This document shows positions 7,038-9,694 of a stretch of DNA of 9,694 nucleotides, piece after piece (within the stretch, counting starts at the first letter, position 1; the number at the start of each line of letters is the position of its first letter). Under the pieces are notes generated by a model. It saw only the letters and a list, made by a program, of their open reading frames with translations. It did not search any database and was not told the origin of the DNA. Position numbers and translations under genes: made by a program. Source of the DNA: Candidatus Methanomethylicia archaeon. Its GTDB lineage: Archaea; Thermoproteota; Methanomethylicia; CALHIW01. The DNA is taken from assembly GCA_938030905.1 (NCBI GenBank), contig CALHIW010000080.1:1-9694 (forward strand). The letters are read 5' to 3'.

Positions 7038-7565
7038 ATGACTTTAAAGTCTAGATATGTATATAGAGGTAAAATCATTAATGTTAGAGTGGATGAATTT
7101 GAAACTGTTGGTAGGCAGTATATGAAGGAAATAGTTGAGCATCCTGGAGCAGTAGCAATTATACCTATTTTGGATGATGGAAAAATCATAATGATTAAAC
7201 AATACAGGTATGCTGTTAAACGTGAACTTATTGAGATCCCAGCAGGAACAATAGAAAACGGAGAGAAACCTGAGGAATGCGCTTATAGAGAGTTAATAGA
7301 GGAAACAGGCTACATTGCAGGTGAAATATTTAAAATTGCTGAATTCTACCTTGCGCCTGGATATAGTGAGGAAGTTTTATATCTATTTATAGCTAGAAAG
7401 CTTGTAAAAAGGGGGGAGGCTAGGCTAGAAATAGATGAAAAAATAGGTGACGTAATTGTCGTTAGCCTTAATGAAGCTATTGAAATGGTGGGAAGAGGAG
7501 AAATAAGGGATGCAAAAACAATATGTGCATTATACTATCTACTACTAAATAAATTTAAACATTAG
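7038..7565 (+). CDS. Nudix hydrolase, ADP-ribose pyrophosphatase type
   Basis: Probably hydrolyses ADP-ribose to AMP and ribose 5-phosphate in the cytoplasm. The full Nudix box GX5EX7REUXEEXGU is present: G70, E76, R84-E85, E88-E89, G91. The N-terminal strand region (YRGKIINVRVDEF, 9-21) and EHPGAVAIIPIL (34-45) match the dimer-forming half of ADP-ribose pyrophosphatases. YLAPGYSEEVLYLFIA (104-119), 13 residues past the box, corresponds to the conserved PG...E segment of that subfamily. The 175 residues are typical. It is the only plus-strand intact gene here, divergent from the ACD gene, and its last 11 bases overlap the 3' end of the opposing HypE-like gene. A product of ribose 5-phosphate would link it loosely to rpiA. 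Activity on related nucleoside diphosphates is possible. Confidence 0.93.
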   Translation: MTLKSRYVYRGKIINVRVDEFETVGRQYMKEIVEHPGAVAIIPILDDGKIIMIKQYRYAVKRELIEIPAGTIENGEKPEECAYRELIEETGYIAGEIFKIAEFYLAPGYSEEVLYLFIARKLVKRGEARLEIDEKIGDVIVVSLNEAIEMVGRGEIRDAKTICALYYLLLNKFKH

Positions 7566-8583
7566 TAAACTCTATTACCTTATGTAGTTGCTCCTCCAAC
7601 TGATTGTTGAGATTTAAAATTTCACCATTAACTCTCTTCACTACCTTAATACTAGGGTTATCTATTAATTCACCTATTATTGATGACTCAATACCTTCAT
7701 CCATTAAATCCTTAACAATAGATTCAGCATAGTTTCTTTCTACAGCTATTAAAAGAGCTCCAGAGCCTATAAGCATAAGTGGATCTATTTTAAGAGCTTT
7801 ACATATTTCAGCTGTTTCACGCTTTATTATCATTTTATCCTCATAGGCTATAACTCCAAGATTAGATGCTAAAGCCATCTCCTGAATACATGTAGCAACA
7901 CCGCCTTCGGTAACATCATGCATTGCTGTAACCCTACCTGAACCTACAGCTTTTAAAGCCTCCTTAACAATACTTATATGATTAAGGAGCCTTTTCCCAC
8001 TTTCAACAATATCTAAACCAACAAGATTCTTTAACTTATGCTCAAGCTCATAGGATAGTATGGCTGTTCCCTCAACTCCACATCCCTTCGTTAGGATAAG
8101 CTTATCTCCAGCTCTACCACCACCAGTTTTAACAAAGCTTTTCTTCAATCCCTCACCAATAACAGTACATATAATTACTGGTCTTGAAAACCCTAATGTA
8201 ACCTCAGTATGTCCACCAATCACTGTTAAACCTATATACCTACATGCACGATCAATATCTCTCATAATATCTTCAAGATCACTCAGTAAACACCCTTCAG
8301 GTAAAAGTAATGTTAGTGAAAGCCAACGTGGACTAATACCTCTAGAAGCTACATCATTAGCAGCTATATTAACAGCAATCCACCCAATATGTTTAACAGC
8401 ACCAGTTATAGGATCACTATGCACAGCAAGAATGTAATCACCAAGATCAATTATAGCTGCATCCTCACCAATGGATGGGCCAACAAGAACTCTACAATCC
8501 TCAACACCAAGATACTTATAAACAACATCTCTAATAATACTTAGTGGCAGCTTACCAATATTTAACCTCAAGTGAAACACCAT
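7555..8583 (-). CDS. PurM/HypE-superfamily ATP-binding protein
   Basis: A 342-residue member of the AIR synthase-related superfamily (PurM, ThiL, SelD, HypE), whose members activate a substrate with ATP in the cytoplasm. The N-terminal half shows GPSIGEDAAIID (35-46) for ATP/metal binding, a short SDPITG (56-61), NDVASRGISPRW (76-87) and GGHTEVT (123-129). The C-terminal half shows AMHDVTEGGVATCIQEMALAS (220-240). The layout is closest to HypE-like proteins, but the chain ends ...EFTNV and lacks the PRIC cysteine that true HypE needs for cyanide transfer. No hydrogenase gene is nearby, so a HypE role is unlikely. ThiL-like thiamine phosphate kinase is an alternative that the motifs do not clearly support. 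Its ATG overlaps the stop of the upstream ECF S-component gene (TAATG), pointing to a job connected with the transported molecule. Confidence 0.82.
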   Translation of the reverse strand: MVFHLRLNIGKLPLSIIRDVVYKYLGVEDCRVLVGPSIGEDAAIIDLGDYILAVHSDPITGAVKHIGWIAVNIAANDVASRGISPRWLSLTLLLPEGCLLSDLEDIMRDIDRACRYIGLTVIGGHTEVTLGFSRPVIICTVIGEGLKKSFVKTGGGRAGDKLILTKGCGVEGTAILSYELEHKLKNLVGLDIVESGKRLLNHISIVKEALKAVGSGRVTAMHDVTEGGVATCIQEMALASNLGVIAYEDKMIIKRETAEICKALKIDPLMLIGSGALLIAVERNYAESIVKDLMDEGIESSIIGELIDNPSIKVVKRVNGEILNLNNQLEEQLHKVIEFTNV

Positions 8584-9344
8584 TAACCTACCTTCAAAGC
8601 CCTTATTAAGGGTTTTGAAAGTACTACAGCTATAGATAATCCAACTATTACTTGAGCTATATTAAATGGAACCTCTACAATGGAAGCCCAGCCATACCCT
8701 AGAATATAGAACTCATAGAAGAAGTAGCCTAAAACCATTAATGAACCCCCAGCTAAACAGCTAAGAACTATAACCCATGTTACAGGTTCAACATTAAACC
8801 CAAGATATAGGAGAGATAGAAATATAGCTATTGAAAGTGTAAGCCATGCATACCATGGAAAGCTAAGGCTTAAAGTTGATAATGGTTGAACAACTCCAAA
8901 ACCTAAACTGTTAAAGTTAAGCTCCAATACATCACCATAATAGATTAAACTCGCTGTAAGAAGTATTAGTGATGGAATAATTGAAAACGTAAACACAATA
9001 GTTCGATGAGAAACTCTAATTAGCGATTTAAGCTTCCTATAAATTAATCCAACAATAAAACCCTCAACAGATTTAATTATAAAAGTACCTGGAGCAAAAT
9101 AGTAATACCCTGAAAACACATCAGCTAAAGATGAGCCGAAACCACCAGCAAATCCACCTAAATATGGCCCAAGAAGAATAGCTGATAGATAAACCATAGC
9201 TTCACCAATATTAAAATACCCTCTAGTTGCTGGAATATATATCTGAATAGTTAAGGTTAAAATCATGGTTAAAGCGGCGAATAAAGCTACTAAAGGTATC
9301 TTCAATGTTTTTCTCAATTCAAACACCAACTTGTATACAAGCAT
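8583..9344 (-). CDS. ECF transporter S component (membrane substrate-binding protein)
   Basis: Integral membrane protein that would capture a vitamin or similar small molecule for an energy-coupling factor transporter. About seven hydrophobic segments are visible, near residues 16-36, 48-72, 85-103, 116-135, 165-181, 187-208 and 222-244. The signature block GYFNIGEAMVYLSAILLGP (42-60), GGFGSSLAD (67-75) and FAPGTFIIKSVEGFIVG (83-99) matches S components of the ECF/DUF1393-like group. At 253 residues it is longer than most (about 180-200), with an extra polar loop at 136-160. The ATPase and EcfT genes are absent, as is common for shared-module systems. Residues 6-7 offer TTG/GTG starts if the box near 9353 sets the transcription start. 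It is coupled to the downstream HypE-like gene. The substrate cannot be read from sequence. Confidence 0.85.
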   Translation of the reverse strand: MLVYKLVFELRKTLKIPLVALFAALTMILTLTIQIYIPATRGYFNIGEAMVYLSAILLGPYLGGFAGGFGSSLADVFSGYYYFAPGTFIIKSVEGFIVGLIYRKLKSLIRVSHRTIVFTFSIIPSLILLTASLIYYGDVLELNFNSLGFGVVQPLSTLSLSFPWYAWLTLSIAIFLSLLYLGFNVEPVTWVIVLSCLAGGSLMVLGYFFYEFYILGYGWASIVEVPFNIAQVIVGLSIAVVLSKPLIRALKVG

Positions 9345-9497
9345 AAGCTTAAATATTTTTTGTTCAATTGATGGATTAATTTCATAACTGCCCTGCTTTA
9401 ATCATTAAAATACTAGAAAACAGTACCAGTGTTAAAGCTTTTAAGTAGAGTGTCTAAATAACTATAGTTAAACCTAATGAATTAAGGGTACGCTGCT
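9345..9497. other. AT-rich intergenic stretch
   Basis: Apart from the possible promoter elements of the S-component gene I see no gene, repeat or known riboswitch pattern here. In particular, the conserved TPP riboswitch core (CTGAGA and its partner) is absent, although an S component for a thiamine-related compound could have carried one. Confidence 0.4.
9347..9359 (-). promoter_or_regulatory. Possible TATA box before the S-component gene
   Basis: The minus strand reads AAAAATATTTAAG about 9 bases before the first ATG. If this is the box, transcription would start near 9327, inside the listed frame, and the TTG or GTG codons at 9329/9326 would be the true start. A second AT-rich block near 9371-9384 would instead leave the ATG usable with a short leader. 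The sequence alone does not decide. Confidence 0.25.
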
Positions 9498-9530
9498 GAA
9501 AAATGATGAGCTAGCCCTTTAATGAGGGGA
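9498..9530 (-). terminator. Hairpin and T-run after the right-edge remnant
   Basis: On the minus strand, CCCTCATTAAAGGG forms a 4-5 base-pair hairpin (9515-9528). A further 11 bases on comes a run of five T residues (9503-9499). This begins 5 bases past the stop codon of the gene remnant at the right edge, a sensible place for transcription to end. The stem is short and the T-run is not adjacent, so confidence is modest. Confidence 0.35.
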
Positions 9531-9533
9531 AAC

Positions 9534-9694
9534 TTAAATCCTCCTAACTCTTCCAGTAAGTAGATTAACAATTTTAGGTAGTAAAGTTATAGGTTCATCA
9601 ATTATAGCTGCTTTAGGATCTGTAAGCTACATGGTAGGCTTCAGATACTACATGAATTCATTCATAAAGTATACATTATAGCAGCTAGATACTT
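9534..9694 (-). pseudogene. C-terminal gene remnant with two in-frame TAG codons
   Basis: One minus-strand frame reads protein-like from the window edge to a TAA at 9534-9536. The pieces are YFMNEFM, then TAG (9648-9650), YLKPTM, then TAG (9627-9629), then LTDPKAAIIDEPITLLPKIV...LLTGRVRRI. The last 31 residues lie in one frame with no usable start, look like a real protein end with a basic tail, and are followed by a hairpin. I do not recognise the family. The two TAGs suggest a decayed gene cut by the window edge. Recoding of TAG (for example as pyrrolysine) is a remote alternative. The opposite strand has a 47-codon open frame over the same bases (YMVGFRYYMNSFIKYTL at its end), so the coding strand itself is not certain. 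Confidence 0.4.

Noticed and set aside
7555..8583. Calling the gene hypE or thiL
   Set aside because: The C-terminal cysteine of HypE is missing and no hydrogenase genes are near; ThiL-specific motifs are not clear. Only the superfamily can be supported.
9345..9497. A riboswitch upstream of the S-component gene
   Set aside because: No conserved core of TPP, FMN or cobalamin riboswitches is found, and only weak short hairpins occur.
9496..9532. Hammerhead ribozyme or C/D box RNA suggested by ATGATGAG followed by GAAAC
   Set aside because: The essential C of the CUGAUGA core is an A here and the stem closing the core does not pair. For a C/D RNA no CTGA D box follows at the proper distance.

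Overview
The window reads as AT-rich DNA from a hyperthermophilic archaeon, most likely a member of the Thermoproteota (crenarchaeal side). The signs are a protein set with an ADP-forming acyl-CoA synthetase alpha subunit, an archaeal ribose-5-phosphate isomerase A and an archaeal-style LUD/CCG iron-sulfur pair. Codon use is heavy in AGA, AGG and ATA. TATA-like boxes lie about 20-30 bases from start codons, and almost no Shine-Dalgarno sites are visible, which suggests leaderless transcripts. The exact taxon cannot be read from the sequence.

Left third (1-2685): no intact gene. Bases 1-236 are a C/A-rich stretch with an imperfect 16-bp repeat. From about 237 to 2660 the plus strand is a gene graveyard. 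Reading across frames, and past many TAA/TAG/TGA stops, recovers an ordered series of protein-like pieces. They include the second RecA half of a superfamily 2 helicase (motif IV-like, motif V-like TLSQGID and motif VI-like REG) and its long C-terminal region. A further degraded stretch follows, with a 30-bp direct repeat that encodes the same peptide in two frames. The longest surviving open frame (1147-1584) is a fragment of this remnant and not a free-standing gene.

Middle (2686-6953), minus strand: rpiA; then a two-gene unit of a LUD-domain protein with two 4Fe-4S motifs (LutB/LldF-like) and a two-CCG-domain protein (LutA/LldE-like), joined by a TAATG overlap; then the alpha subunit of an ADP-forming acetyl/acyl-CoA synthetase. 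Together they suggest oxidation of an organic acid and ATP synthesis from an acyl-CoA, next to a pentose-phosphate enzyme. The ACD beta subunit, a LutC and a partner dehydrogenase are not in the window.

Right (7038-9344): a plus-strand Nudix hydrolase of the ADP-ribose pyrophosphatase type is divergent from the ACD gene and overlaps tail to tail with a minus-strand pair. That pair is an ECF transporter S component followed, again by a TAATG overlap, by a PurM/HypE-superfamily ATP-binding enzyme that lacks the terminal cysteine of true HypE. This looks like a small salvage or cofactor unit of unknown substrate. At the right edge (9534-9694, minus strand) a C-terminal gene remnant carries two in-frame TAG codons and is followed by a hairpin and T-run.

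I found no CRISPR array, rRNA, tRNA or intact transposase. The features most worth following up are the decayed helicase locus, the coupled S-component/HypE-like pair and the TAG-broken remnant.
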